A DNA stretch of 64,000 bases from Serratia marcescens (GTDB taxonomy: Bacteria; Pseudomonadota; Gammaproteobacteria; Enterobacterales; Enterobacteriaceae), in contig JADMXW010000004.1 in NCBI GenBank assembly GCA_015548865.1, forward strand, positions 62,001 to 126,000, read 5' to 3'. Every line of letters begins with the position of its first letter. The stretch's first letter is position 1. A model generated the notes under the pieces. The model saw only the letters and a program-made list of their open reading frames with translations, searched no databases and was not told the DNA's origin. Both the position numbers and the translations under genes were made by a program. Shown here piece by piece: positions 8,919-17,682 of this stretch.

Positions 8919-9302
8919 GCGCAAGAATTGAATAGACATTGATGCCGCGAATGTTAACGTCGGCAGGATACTTATGCAATCGCCGTGGGTTAAAATTTGC
9001 TGATTAGCGGACTAATGCATAAATAATAGCACAAAATATCGGTTAAGAGTCGGGGGGGCCGTGATTGTCGGGACCGATGGATAACAGACAGCAAATCTGC
9101 CCGTATCACCTACGGTTATACTGCGATTTCGCATCGCTAACGTCAAAAAATCACCTGTTATGAATGTTATGCGGTGATGATTGGTTGAGGTTGTTTGTGG
9201 CAAAATTAACGGTTTGTGTGTTTTTGGTTATGGCGTTACCTCATCCATTGCCACGGTAAGATGTGCCTGTGAGAACGCGCGTACAGAAAAGAGCTTAATA
9301 GA
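8919..9302. other. Intergenic region, artP / polysaccharide deacetylase
   Basis: A 384-bp divergent region that should hold promoters for artP (minus) and the deacetylase (plus). I see no convincing ARG box, sigma-70 pair or structured RNA. A G-rich patch (about 9050-9072) has no recognisable function. Confidence 0.5.
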
Positions 9303-10115
9303 ATGAATGCGAGTGCAATTCCCATCCTGATGTATCACCACGTTGGTCCTAAACCTGGCTTGGTGACGCTGTCTCCCGATACCTTTATTGAACAGATGAC
9401 CTGGTTGGCGCATGCCGGATGGAAGACAGTGACCGCAGCGGAATTGGAAGGATTTTACCGCGGAGAGGCGTTGCCGCGTAAAAGCGTGATGCTCACCTTT
9501 GACGACGGATATCTGGATAATTGGGTTTATGCATTTCCGGTGCTTAAACGTCTTGGGCTGCATGCGCATATTTTTCTTATTACCGGGCAGATTGGCGACG
9601 GGCCCGCTCGTGATCTTGCCGAAGTTGCTTTCTCTCACAAAGAATGTGAGGCAAAAGTGGCCAGCGGCAATGCCGACGATGTCATGTTGCGTTGGTCTGA
9701 GGTTGACGAGATGCAAGCAAGTGGATTAGTCGAGTTTCACGCGCATACCCATACACATCAGCGCTGGGACTGGCAAATTACGGATGCCGCCGAACGCCAT
9801 CGCGCGTTGGAAGCGGATCTTCGTCTCTGTCGCGAGACACTGCTTGCTCGACTGGGCGCGTGTAGCCGCCATTTTTGCTGGCCTATGGGATTTTATAACC
9901 ACGATTATGCCGCCATTGCGCACGCGCAAGGGTTTGACTATCTCTACACCACCGAGCGCCGAATGAACACGCGACAGAATTTAACCTGGCGTTTAGGGCG
10001 TATCAGTACCAAAGAACGCGAAGATACGTCTTGGCTTAAGCGGCGACTATTTATGTACACTACGCCGGTTATTTCTTCATTATTTGCGTTGCATAAAGGT
10101 CAGCGTTATACCTGA
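9303..10115 (+). CDS. NodB-type polysaccharide deacetylase family protein
   Basis: A 270-residue carbohydrate esterase 4 protein. Motif 1 TFDDG (LTFDDGYLDN) carries the two aspartates for catalysis and metal binding, and motif 2 is the histidine-rich HAHTHTH, which satisfies H-T-x-x-H. Later motifs are around FCWPMGFYN and YLYTTERR. No signal peptide is visible (it begins MNASAIPILMYHHVG), so it probably acts on a cytoplasmic or membrane-side glycan. It is followed by a GT4 glycosyltransferase; a transferase/deacetylase pair recalls Klebsiella WabH/WabN, which build a deacetylated hexosamine in the LPS core. That comparison is inference, and chitooligosaccharide or other glycan deacetylation cannot be excluded. 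Absent from this position in E. coli. Confidence 0.8.
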   Translation: MNASAIPILMYHHVGPKPGLVTLSPDTFIEQMTWLAHAGWKTVTAAELEGFYRGEALPRKSVMLTFDDGYLDNWVYAFPVLKRLGLHAHIFLITGQIGDGPARDLAEVAFSHKECEAKVASGNADDVMLRWSEVDEMQASGLVEFHAHTHTHQRWDWQITDAAERHRALEADLRLCRETLLARLGACSRHFCWPMGFYNHDYAAIAHAQGFDYLYTTERRMNTRQNLTWRLGRISTKEREDTSWLKRRLFMYTTPVISSLFALHKGQRYT

Positions 10116-10150
10116 CAGATTTATTTTTCCTTTTCACCAATAATGACAAC

Positions 10151-10182
10151 ATGCCCAAATTAATGTTCTTGGGCATTTTTTG
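10151..10182 (+). terminator. Rho-independent terminator after the deacetylase gene
   Basis: An 8-bp stem ATGCCCAA (10151-10158) with TTGGGCAT (10169-10176) is followed by a run of T. It ends the deacetylase transcript, so the glycosyltransferase downstream needs its own promoter or read-through. Confidence 0.85.
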
Positions 10183-10328
10183 TATTTATTTTCTGAAAGC
10201 TGTCTCTTGTATAAAAAGTATTTACCTTCCGTTTAGATTCGTTCTCATAAAATTGCGTGAAAAGTTACACGCACCACTCCTGCTCCTTGTTTTTGATGCG
10301 GTTATGATTGTTTTTATTGGGTTTATTT

Positions 10329-11447
10329 ATGAGAAAACGTATTCTCTACACGGAATCATCTAAGCATGTAGGTGGGCAAGAATTGCAGGCAATGATGCAA
10401 TTACATGCCCTGCAACACATGGGGTTTGAAGTGTTGTTGGCATGTCGACCTGAAAGTGAAGTTGCTACACTAGCCGTAGAAAAACATATCCCAATATATC
10501 CAATTACATTTAGAAATAGTTATCATTTTCCCTCTCTGTGGCGCTTCAGACAGCTTATTAATGAATATCATCCCCTATTTGTTGTCAGTCATAGCGGACA
10601 TGACGCAAATATTGCAGCGCTGGCAACAAAGCTGGTCTGGAACAAGCCAACATTAGTGCGGCAAAAAACGTATCTGACCAGCAGAATTAAACCGTTTAGC
10701 ACGAATTATCTGGCGGATCTGGTCGTGGTTCCCAGCAGTGGCATGAAGCGAGCAATGGTGGCTGGCGGGTGTCGAGATGAAAAGATCGAGGTGGTAGCCC
10801 CTGGATTTGACTTTGCCACATTAAATAGCCAAAGCGAGCAGGCGTTGCCTGTAACTCTGCAACGCTGGCTGGAGGCCGACACATCACCGATAATTGCGCA
10901 AGTCGGCATGCTACGCGGTGAAAAAGGGCATGATACTGCGTTGGCTGCGTTAGCTGCACTCAAACAAGCAGGCTATGCGTTTCGCTACCTGATCGTTGGT
11001 GATGGCCCCGAAAATAAGCGTATTGAAGCGCTGATTGAGCGCTATGGTTTGCAAGATATCGTAATGATGGCGGGAAAGGTGTTCCCTGCATCGGCCGTCT
11101 ATCGGCATGCGGATCTGGTGCTGATGCCTTCACGCAATGAGTCATTTGGGATGGCATTGGTCGAAGCGATGTTTTTTAACGTCCCGGTTATGGCTAGCGA
11201 CGTGGGAGGCATCCCTGATATTATTCGTCACCAGGAAAATGGCGTGTTGCTCCCTTGCGACAATGTTGACGCTTGGCAAAGTACTATAGCCGATTTTCTC
11301 ATGCATCCTGAGCGTTATCGACAGATGGCGCATTATGCCAGCGATGACGTCGTGCTGCGTTATTCTATTGATGCTTGCGTGAGAAAGATTATCGCACTGG
11401 CCCATAAGGAGCCAACACCTACGGTCGCAGGTGTGGCTACCCCTTAA
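10329..11447 (+). CDS. GT4-family glycosyltransferase
   Basis: A 372-residue GT-B glycosyltransferase. The N-terminal acceptor domain begins RKRILYTESSKHVGGQELQ, with the glycine-rich GGQE loop typical of GT4. The C-terminal nucleotide-sugar domain has VGMLRGEKGHDTALAAL, IVGDGPE and the E-x7-E motif ESFGMALVE (Glu271 and Glu279). ATG 10329 is preferred over a TTG at 10308 because the shorter start gives the canonical N-terminus, though no strong ribosome-binding site is seen. Paired with the upstream deacetylase, it probably transfers an N-acetylhexosamine in LPS core or a related glycan; donor and acceptor cannot be read from sequence. Coding appears AT-richer in the first 300 bp. Confidence 0.85.
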   Translation: MRKRILYTESSKHVGGQELQAMMQLHALQHMGFEVLLACRPESEVATLAVEKHIPIYPITFRNSYHFPSLWRFRQLINEYHPLFVVSHSGHDANIAALATKLVWNKPTLVRQKTYLTSRIKPFSTNYLADLVVVPSSGMKRAMVAGGCRDEKIEVVAPGFDFATLNSQSEQALPVTLQRWLEADTSPIIAQVGMLRGEKGHDTALAALAALKQAGYAFRYLIVGDGPENKRIEALIERYGLQDIVMMAGKVFPASAVYRHADLVLMPSRNESFGMALVEAMFFNVPVMASDVGGIPDIIRHQENGVLLPCDNVDAWQSTIADFLMHPERYRQMAHYASDDVVLRYSIDACVRKIIALAHKEPTPTVAGVATP

Positions 11448-11488
11448 CGTATGTGCGTACACATTGCATGCTACAAACCGTCTGTGTG

Positions 11489-12505
11489 TTACGCCAGTAC
11501 CGTATCTCCGTGCAGTTGGCAACTGCACGCGAGCACATAACCTTGTGCAATCTCTTCTGCTGTCAATGTCATCGTGCTATTGGTGGTGTAGTTACCGGAA
11601 AGCACCTTTGTTTTGCAACTGCCACATACACCTGCGCGGCAGGCGGCATTAACCGGTATTTTGTTGCTTTCTAACGCGGCTAACAGACTGATGCCAACAG
11701 GAACGCGTAGCGCATTAAGCGGCTGACGAATGGTCAGCGTCAACGTCTCTCCATCTTCATCCAATGATGCTGTGCCAATATGAAATTGCTCTTTATAGAA
11801 GCGTGTTGCCGGGACGCCAGCTTCGGCAACCAGTGTAGAAACCTGCTGCATATAAGGTGCTGGACCGCAGGTCATCACAATGCGTTGTACCAGATCTGGC
11901 ACCTCATGTTTCAGCAATTCAGGTGTTAGTCTCCCGGTGAGAAAACCGGGCTCAGCATTAAATTCAGCGACCAACGTTAGCGTTAACTGCTCTCGATATT
12001 GTTCCGTAAGGCGCTGCCACTCTTCGGCGAAAATCACCTGCTGTGGATTGCGGACATTAAAGATCACCTGCAAGTGAGCGTTCGGGCGATGTGCTAACAA
12101 CCAGCGGCTCATGGACATGATCGGCGTTACGCCGCAGCCTGCGGCCATCATCAGATAACGTTCTTGCCCCCCATGGTCCCGATTGGCGCAGGTAAAATCA
12201 CCCTGAGCATCAGAAAGCCACAGATAGTCACCGGGTTTGACCTGTTGCGTCAGCCAGCGAGAGCCAGTGCCATCTTCCAACCGCCGTACCGTCAGAGTGA
12301 TAAATGGGCTTAGCCCAGGTGTTGACGATAGGGTATAGGCGCGCAAAGTTTCGGGGTTGTTGGCAATGCAAACCAGTGCATATTGCCCAGGAAGGTAGGG
12401 ATAGAAATCGTGACTAATCAGTGAGAGTGTCCAAACGTCGGGCGTTTCCTGACGGATGGAGTGAACTTGCATACGGTTCGGGCATGCAGAGGTTGGTTGT
12501 GTCAT
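11489..12505 (-). CDS. hcr: NADH oxidoreductase Hcr
   Basis: Flavin and [2Fe-2S] reductase that passes electrons from NADH to the hybrid cluster protein Hcp. At 338 residues it is slightly longer than E. coli Hcr. Order: FAD-binding barrel (AYTLSSTPG near residue 75), NAD-binding domain (AAGCGVTPIMSM, then CGPAPYM), and a C-terminal plant-type ferredoxin domain with C289-x4-C294-x2-C297 and C327. The gene follows hcp by 59 bp on the same strand and is presumably co-transcribed from the hcp promoter. Confidence 0.95.
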   Translation of the reverse strand: MTQPTSACPNRMQVHSIRQETPDVWTLSLISHDFYPYLPGQYALVCIANNPETLRAYTLSSTPGLSPFITLTVRRLEDGTGSRWLTQQVKPGDYLWLSDAQGDFTCANRDHGGQERYLMMAAGCGVTPIMSMSRWLLAHRPNAHLQVIFNVRNPQQVIFAEEWQRLTEQYREQLTLTLVAEFNAEPGFLTGRLTPELLKHEVPDLVQRIVMTCGPAPYMQQVSTLVAEAGVPATRFYKEQFHIGTASLDEDGETLTLTIRQPLNALRVPVGISLLAALESNKIPVNAACRAGVCGSCKTKVLSGNYTTNSTMTLTAEEIAQGYVLACSCQLHGDTVLA

Positions 12506-12564
12506 GTGTGTTCTCCAAACAGCACAAGCGACGCGTTGCCGCGCCGCTTGTTATCCTATTGCTC

Positions 12565-14217
12565 TCAGGCGGACAGAATGGTGTTGATGTCTTCGTCTAC
12601 GGTTGTAATTGAACGCATACCGAATTTTTCGTTCAGCACGGCCAGCAGGTTATCCGTCAGGAACCCAGGCGCGGTGGGGCCGGTTCTGATGTTTTTCACG
12701 CCAAGGGACAGTAGCGTGAGCAGAATGACGATCGCTTTTTGTTCAAACCAGGAGAGAATCAGACTCAGCGGAAGATCGTTCACTCCGCAACCCAGTTTTT
12801 CCGCCAGTTTCACCGCCAGAATAATGGCTGAGTATGCATCGTTACACTGACCAACATCGAGCAGACGCGGCAATCCTTCCAACGTGCCAAAATCCAGCTT
12901 GTTAAAGCGATATTTGCCACACGCAAGCGTCATGATCAGGCAGTCCTCTGGGACACTACGGGTGAAATCGGTGAAATAGCTGCGTTCGCTGCGGCTACCG
13001 TCACAGCCACCTACCAGAAAAACGTGACGTAACTTACCTTTGGCCACTAAATCGATCACGGTATCCGCAGCGCCAAGCAGCGTCTCACGCCCAAATCCCA
13101 CGGTGATGTTGTGCTCGATTTCGCTGTATGGGAAGCCAGCCAGACTTTGCGCCTGAGCAACAATTTGACTGAAGTCATCCCCCTCCAGATGGTTTACGCC
13201 CGGCCAGCCGACAATGCTACGCGTCCAGATACGGTCGCCGTAGTTTCCGACATTCGGGTCGATGATGCAGTTAGACGTCATCACGATAGGACCGGGGAAC
13301 TTGGCAAATTCAACCTGCTGGTTCTGCCAGCCGCTGCCGTAGTTGCCTGCCAGATGCGAGAATTTTTTCAACTCGGGGTAGCCGTGCGCAGGTAACATTT
13401 CACCGTGGGTGTAAATGTTGACGCCAGTTCCTTCGGTTTGTTCCAACAGCATCCGCAAATCTTTCAAATCGTGACCGGAGATCAGGATTGCCTTGCCTGC
13501 CACTGGGCGCACATTTACCTGTGTCGGATGAGGGTGACCATAGGCATCGGTTTCACCTTTGTCGAGGATAGCCATCACGTTGAAGTTCATTTTGCCAATC
13601 GCCATGGCATTATTCAAAAGCGTATCCATGTCGCTCGGTTGTGTTCCCAGCCAGGCCATCAGCGCGTGGAACTCGGCATAGATATTTTCATCATATTGGC
13701 CGAGTACATGTGCATGTTCCATATAGGCGGCAGCGCCCTTCAGACCATACAAGCACAGCATCCGCAAACCGTGTAGATCGGCACCGATCACGGCTTTATC
13801 GTGATCCAGTGCGAATTGGCTCGCCTGCTGTAGTAATGTCGGAATATCGTTCCCCGCCAGTTGCAGTTCAGATAGGGGGTGATCAACGCGGGCATCAGCT
13901 TCAAGCAGGCGACAGCGTGTTTTTAGGCCATGGCGTAGTTGGATAGCTTCTTGCGCGTAACCGATAATTCTTTGCGAGTCGAAGTTGACGTTGGTCAGCG
14001 TGGCAAAGAAAGCACGAGGTACGAAGCTATCTACCGTGTGATCGATGATATCCAGTGAACGGGCTTTCAGCGCCCAGGCTGATAGACCCTGTAACACGGC
14101 GACCAACAGGTCTTGTAAATCGGAAGTTTCAGCGGTCTTGCCGCACATGCCTTGCGCATAGGCGCAACCGTTTCCAGCCGGGGTACGGATAGTTTGCTCA
14201 CATTGCACACAAAACAT
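12565..14217 (-). CDS. hcp: Hydroxylamine reductase / hybrid cluster protein Hcp
   Basis: Hybrid-cluster enzyme acting on nitric oxide under anaerobic nitrosative stress; earlier named hydroxylamine reductase. It has 550 residues. The N-terminal cysteines C3, C6, C18 and C25 follow the spacing of the class II (enterobacterial) [2Fe-2S]-type proteins. Segments such as [51 protein letters not shown] and [13 protein letters not shown] carry the hybrid-cluster ligands. AAGGATAACG lies just before ATG 14217. The upstream region contains an NsrR-like palindrome over a probable -10 and an FNR-like site, as expected for hcp-hcr. Confidence 0.97.
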   Translation of the reverse strand: MFCVQCEQTIRTPAGNGCAYAQGMCGKTAETSDLQDLLVAVLQGLSAWALKARSLDIIDHTVDSFVPRAFFATLTNVNFDSQRIIGYAQEAIQLRHGLKTRCRLLEADARVDHPLSELQLAGNDIPTLLQQASQFALDHDKAVIGADLHGLRMLCLYGLKGAAAYMEHAHVLGQYDENIYAEFHALMAWLGTQPSDMDTLLNNAMAIGKMNFNVMAILDKGETDAYGHPHPTQVNVRPVAGKAILISGHDLKDLRMLLEQTEGTGVNIYTHGEMLPAHGYPELKKFSHLAGNYGSGWQNQQVEFAKFPGPIVMTSNCIIDPNVGNYGDRIWTRSIVGWPGVNHLEGDDFSQIVAQAQSLAGFPYSEIEHNITVGFGRETLLGAADTVIDLVAKGKLRHVFLVGGCDGSRSERSYFTDFTRSVPEDCLIMTLACGKYRFNKLDFGTLEGLPRLLDVGQCNDAYSAIILAVKLAEKLGCGVNDLPLSLILSWFEQKAIVILLTLLSLGVKNIRTGPTAPGFLTDNLLAVLNEKFGMRSITTVDEDINTILSA

Positions 14218-14234
14218 AACGTTATCCTTTTTTA

Positions 14235-14257
14235 AAGTTGCATTTATAATGCTTGTT
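14235..14257 (-). promoter_or_regulatory. Putative NsrR operator of hcp-hcr
   Basis: The 11-1-11 palindromic sequence AAGTTGCATTT-A-TAATGCTTGTT resembles the NsrR consensus AANATGCATTT-N-AAATGCATNTT. It lies 18 bp upstream of hcp and overlaps the minus-strand TATAAA that could be the -10, a position suited to nitric-oxide-relieved repression. A mirror-image half-site ATGCAACTTT occurs at 14301-14310. Confidence 0.65.
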
Positions 14258-14318
14258 TTGAAGCATAGAGACTTCGCCTAGAGTTAAAAAGGCTTTTTGC
14301 ATGCAACTTTAGGTAAGT

Positions 14319-14332
14319 TTGATATAGCGCAA
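14319..14332. promoter_or_regulatory. Putative FNR site upstream of hcp
   Basis: TTGAT-ATAG-CGCAA matches the FNR consensus TTGAT-N4-ATCAA at 8 of 10 defined positions. hcp-hcr is FNR-activated in E. coli. The site is about 100 bp from the hcp start, upstream of the NsrR-like palindrome. Confidence 0.5.
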
Positions 14333-14492
14333 TTTTCACCTTAGTGGATGAAAATACGTCTCAATTCAGATTATTTGTACTGCGTATTCCACTCTCGATG
14401 GTGGCAAGAGTATTTTATGAAAGGGTCTGTGAAGGCTTTCCCGTAGAGTAACTGACATTGAATAACCATCGGTACTGGAGTTCCTGCGGCAT

Positions 14493-15407
14493 ATGATCGG
14501 TATTATTTCTAAAGAGAACAGCGTCAGGATGCATAGTGAAGATCCGGGTAGCGCATTTCTTCCGTGTGTATCGATGAATACTGGTTTCACGAAACAGGTG
14601 CTTACTGTCGACAGTTTACCGGTGGAAATGATTCAAAAGATTGCCACTTTTCTCTCAACGAAAGACTACGACAACTTGAGAGCAACTAACAGGACACTGC
14701 GTCACGCATTGATATCTATCAATGGCATGCATGATGCCCTTAGTGAGAAAAACTGCAATGGTGCGCTGGGGGCATTCTATAAAACCTGTGTAGAGGCTAA
14801 ACATCTGGCAGCCCGTTGTGACGCATTGACTGAGGATGAAATCAATACATTGCTTAATATTCGCGTGCAGCCAGAACCGCAATGGCACAGCGCAGTGTCG
14901 ATTCAATTCGAATATCCATTAGACGATCTGACGTTGAACGACGGCATTTTGGACATTGTGGAGGCGTTATGTCATCGGCTGGTGAAGATGACGACGCGCA
15001 ATGAAGCTTCATCGTGTTCGATGCCTAGCTACAAGAGCGAAGCTCACGCCCGCACGGAACTGGGTACGTTGGACACACTCGCCGAAGTAATTTTTCATGC
15101 GAGTGATATTCGCAAATTGTCCCAGATTAACGATCTGTATGCCTGTGCGTACGCACTCTATGGCGAATTCACTATCGCGCAGCGTATTTTCCTGGCAGCG
15201 ATGATGGTCAAATTACAACAGTTCTGGCAAGCATGTCCGCCAACCGGATTGGATAGACAGGCGGTGGATAAGGTAATCCGCACGTATGTCACGCTGCTGC
15301 GCTCAGGGAACGATGTATTGACCAAATGTATGGAAATGAAGATAAACAATCCCACTAAAACAAGCACTAAACCGCAAGGGATCACAGAAAAGACATCTTG
15401 TGGATGA
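14493..15407 (+). CDS. F-box-domain-containing orphan protein, candidate effector
   Basis: A 304-residue protein I cannot assign to a bacterial housekeeping family. Residues 41-73 read as an F-box: leading LP at 42-43 (SLPVEMIQKIATFL), a second helix STKDYDNLR, and the TNRTLRHAL ending. In eukaryotes the F-box recruits Skp1 of SCF ubiquitin ligases; bacterial F-box proteins known to me are mostly translocated effectors (Ralstonia GALA proteins, Agrobacterium VirF, Legionella AnkB). There is no Sec signal, no membrane span, and no recognisable leucine-rich or ankyrin repeats. The first 40 residues are polar and serine-bearing; the tail is Lys/Thr-rich. GGAG lies 12 nt upstream of ATG 14493; later in-frame ATGs at 14529 and 14574 are possible. 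No secretion-gene neighbours and no hrp box were seen. Confidence 0.65.
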   Translation: MIGIISKENSVRMHSEDPGSAFLPCVSMNTGFTKQVLTVDSLPVEMIQKIATFLSTKDYDNLRATNRTLRHALISINGMHDALSEKNCNGALGAFYKTCVEAKHLAARCDALTEDEINTLLNIRVQPEPQWHSAVSIQFEYPLDDLTLNDGILDIVEALCHRLVKMTTRNEASSCSMPSYKSEAHARTELGTLDTLAEVIFHASDIRKLSQINDLYACAYALYGEFTIAQRIFLAAMMVKLQQFWQACPPTGLDRQAVDKVIRTYVTLLRSGNDVLTKCMEMKINNPTKTSTKPQGITEKTSCG

Positions 15408-15495
15408 CACATCTGTCTTGGTACAGCACGCTTGTTATGGTTTAAAATGAAAAGTAGATCGCTCAGCCGCGTCGCGTGAACATCAGGAGGTGTGC

Positions 15496-17163
15496 ATGTA
15501 CCTTGAAAATGTGGAGATTCTTGGATTTCGCGGCATCAACCGCCTGTCGTTGGCACTGGATCATAATACAGTATTGATTGGTGAGAATGCCTGGGGAAAA
15601 TCAAGCCTGCTAGATGCTCTTTCTCTGCTGCTGTCACCGGCATTGCCGCTTTATCACTTTTCTTTGCAAGATTTCCATTTTACTCCTGGCGATGAAACCA
15701 GCCGGGAACGCCACTTGCAGGTTATTTTTACATTTTGCGAAAGCGGTGTCGGGCATCACCTCGGGCCGCGTTACCGCGGGTTGACATCAGTTTGGGTTAA
15801 GGGTGAAGGGAGATTGCAGCGCATTTTCTATCGACTGGAAGGTGAAGTCGATGAAAGCGGCGCGGTGTGCACTTGGCGTAGCTTCCTCGATGTTGATGGA
15901 CAACCGCTCGCTCTGGCAAACATTGATGTACTGGCGCGTGAGCTCATTCGCCTGCACCCAGTGTTGCGTCTGCGTGATGCGCGTTTTATGAGACGTAAAC
16001 GACCTGATGTGGTGCAAGTGCCCGTAAGGGATAGCAATAACGAAGATTTGAGCCAACATCTAAACCAGTTGATGCAGGAACTGATCCGTAATCCACAGCG
16101 GCTGACTGACCAGGATCTGCGTCAAGGGATTGTGGCGATGCGGCAATTGTTGGAGCACTATTTTGCAGAGCAAAGTGATGAAGATTTTTCACCGCGCCAC
16201 CACCGGCATGCACGAGCTCACAATGGAAAATCATGGCGTTCTCTCGATAATATCAACCGGGTTCTGAGTGATCCCAATAGCCGCAGCCGCCGTATTATTC
16301 TTTTGGAACTGTTCTCAACATTGTTGCAGGCAAAGGGAGCGGTTTCACTGGATGCGGAATCACGCCCATTTCTGCTGGTAGAAGACCCTGAAACACGGTT
16401 ACACCCGATCATGCTGTCGGTGGCCTGGGAATTGTTGATGCATTTGCCTTTGCAAAAAATCACTACCACCAACTCGGGCGATCTTTTGTCGCTGGTGCCG
16501 GTAGAGCAGGTGTGTCGCTTGGTGCGTGAGTCTTCGCGTGTGGCGACCTACCGTATCGGTAAGCAAGGTATGAGCCCTGAGGACAGTCGTCGTATTGCCT
16601 TCCATATCCGTTTTAACCGGCCGTCATCGCTTTTTGCGCGCTGTTGGCTGTTGGTAGAAGGGGAGACGGAAGTCTGGATGCTGAGTGAACTTGCGCGCCA
16701 ATGTGGGCATCATTTTGAAGCGGAAGGGGTGCGTGTTATTGAGTTTGCACAATCCGGACTGCGACCACTGCTGAAATTTGCTCACCGGATGGGTATCGAG
16801 TGGCATGTTCTGGTGGATGGCGATGATGCGGGCAAAAAATATGCTGCGACGGCACGTAGCCTGCTAAGCCAGCGGGGAGAACCCGAGCGGGACCACATCA
16901 CCATGCTTTCTGCACCTGATATGGAACATTTTATGTATCGCAACGGTTACAAGGACGTTTTTCATCGCGTTGCACAGGTGCCGGAAAATGTGCCGCTCTC
17001 GGCAGCAAAGGTGATTGTAAAGGCGATTCATCGCGCCTCAAAACCGGATCTGGCGATTGACGTTGCGATGACCGCCGCCCAACGTGGTAATGATGCCATT
17101 CCTGTGTTGATTCGCACGCTTTTCTCGCGAGTACTGTGGCTGGCTCGTGGACGGGCAGACTGA
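15496..17163 (+). CDS. ybjD: OLD-family ATP-dependent endonuclease-like protein YbjD
   Basis: AAA/ABC-type ATPase fused to a TOPRIM nuclease domain, as in the overcoming-lysogenization-defect (OLD) family. The 555 residues align end to end with E. coli YbjD. Walker A GENAWGKS occupies residues 29-36; an ABC-like segment LLVEDPETRLHP lies in the middle. The TOPRIM domain starts at LLVEGETE (about residue 387) and continues with LVDGDDAGKKYA. ATG 15496 is chosen because AGGAGG ends 5 nt before it; the in-frame GTG at 15490 overlaps that site. YbjD has no established physiological role; OLD relatives act in phage defence or DNA repair. Confidence 0.93.
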   Translation: MYLENVEILGFRGINRLSLALDHNTVLIGENAWGKSSLLDALSLLLSPALPLYHFSLQDFHFTPGDETSRERHLQVIFTFCESGVGHHLGPRYRGLTSVWVKGEGRLQRIFYRLEGEVDESGAVCTWRSFLDVDGQPLALANIDVLARELIRLHPVLRLRDARFMRRKRPDVVQVPVRDSNNEDLSQHLNQLMQELIRNPQRLTDQDLRQGIVAMRQLLEHYFAEQSDEDFSPRHHRHARAHNGKSWRSLDNINRVLSDPNSRSRRIILLELFSTLLQAKGAVSLDAESRPFLLVEDPETRLHPIMLSVAWELLMHLPLQKITTTNSGDLLSLVPVEQVCRLVRESSRVATYRIGKQGMSPEDSRRIAFHIRFNRPSSLFARCWLLVEGETEVWMLSELARQCGHHFEAEGVRVIEFAQSGLRPLLKFAHRMGIEWHVLVDGDDAGKKYAATARSLLSQRGEPERDHITMLSAPDMEHFMYRNGYKDVFHRVAQVPENVPLSAAKVIVKAIHRASKPDLAIDVAMTAAQRGNDAIPVLIRTLFSRVLWLARGRAD

Positions 17164-17236
17164 GGCATTTTCACAATGACATTTCTATTCATCATTCTTC
17201 ATGCTATAGGGGTTTTAGCTGCGTTTGCTATTCATT

Positions 17237-17386
17237 TATACCCGTCATACTTCAAGTTGCAGGGGCGTTGGCGGCAATCGTTATTCGGCCCATCCTTGGG
17301 CCTCAGTCTCACCTCTAACGAGACCACTGCAAGCGCTGTTTAAAACGTAAACGTTTTGTACTGCCATTCGAATTATTTAGGGGATA
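17237..17386 (+). repeat. Miniature repeat element, copy 1
   Basis: Begins TATACCCGTCATACTTCAAG and ends with CGAATTATTTAGGGGATA, the two termini shared by three other elements in this window. It is about 150 bp, the shortest copy. It shares the internal block CGTTATTCGGCCCATC...GGGCCTCA with copy 2. It lies between ybjD and the cspD terminator. Confidence 0.8.
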
Positions 17387-17402
17387 GAAGGGAGAATAAA
17401 TA

Positions 17403-17430
17403 AAAATGCCGGTCGTAAAACCAGCATTTT
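17403..17430 (-). terminator. cspD terminator
   Basis: A hairpin AAAATGCCGG (17403-17412) with CCAGCATTTT (17421-17430), one mismatch, is followed on the minus strand by a T-rich stretch. It lies 30 bp after cspD. Confidence 0.8.
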
Positions 17431-17460
17431 CTTCTGTAAATAATGAGGGGGACTTGCTTT

Positions 17461-17682
17461 TCAGACCACCGCTTCGGCTACCAGTGGGACGATCAAACTG
17501 GCGTGATTTCCTTTAGGTCCTTTATGAACATCAAATCTGACCGCCTGGCCTGCCTTCAGCGTGCGATAACCGTCCATTTGGATCGTCGAGTAGTGAGCAA
17601 AGATATCTTCACCCCCGCCTTCGGGACAGATAAACCCAAAGCCTTTGGCATTATTGAACCATTTAACAGTACCTGTCTCCAT
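17461..17682 (-). CDS. cspD: Cold-shock-like protein CspD
   Basis: A 73-residue single cold-shock domain. The RNP-1 motif KGFGFI and the RNP-2-like DIFAHYS are intact, and the sequence is nearly identical to E. coli CspD through GPKGNHAS. CspD is a stationary-phase single-stranded-DNA-binding inhibitor of replication rather than a cold-shock chaperone, and in E. coli is degraded by Lon. It is divergent from clpS, as in E. coli. Confidence 0.96.
   Translation of the reverse strand: METGTVKWFNNAKGFGFICPEGGGEDIFAHYSTIQMDGYRTLKAGQAVRFDVHKGPKGNHASLIVPLVAEAVV

Noticed and set aside
10151-10363. 70-codon frame between the deacetylase and glycosyltransferase genes
   Set aside because: It begins inside a terminator hairpin, overlaps the glycosyltransferase start and has no ribosome-binding site.
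14340-14492. A hrp box (GGAACC-N16-CCACNNA) that would place the F-box gene under HrpL
   Set aside because: CCACTCT occurs near 14388, but no GGAAC partner lies at the right distance upstream.
15496-17163. ybjD as part of a new phage-defence island
   Set aside because: It is an OLD-type nuclease, but is the ordinary syntenic YbjD with no partner gene such as a UvrD-like helicase beside it.
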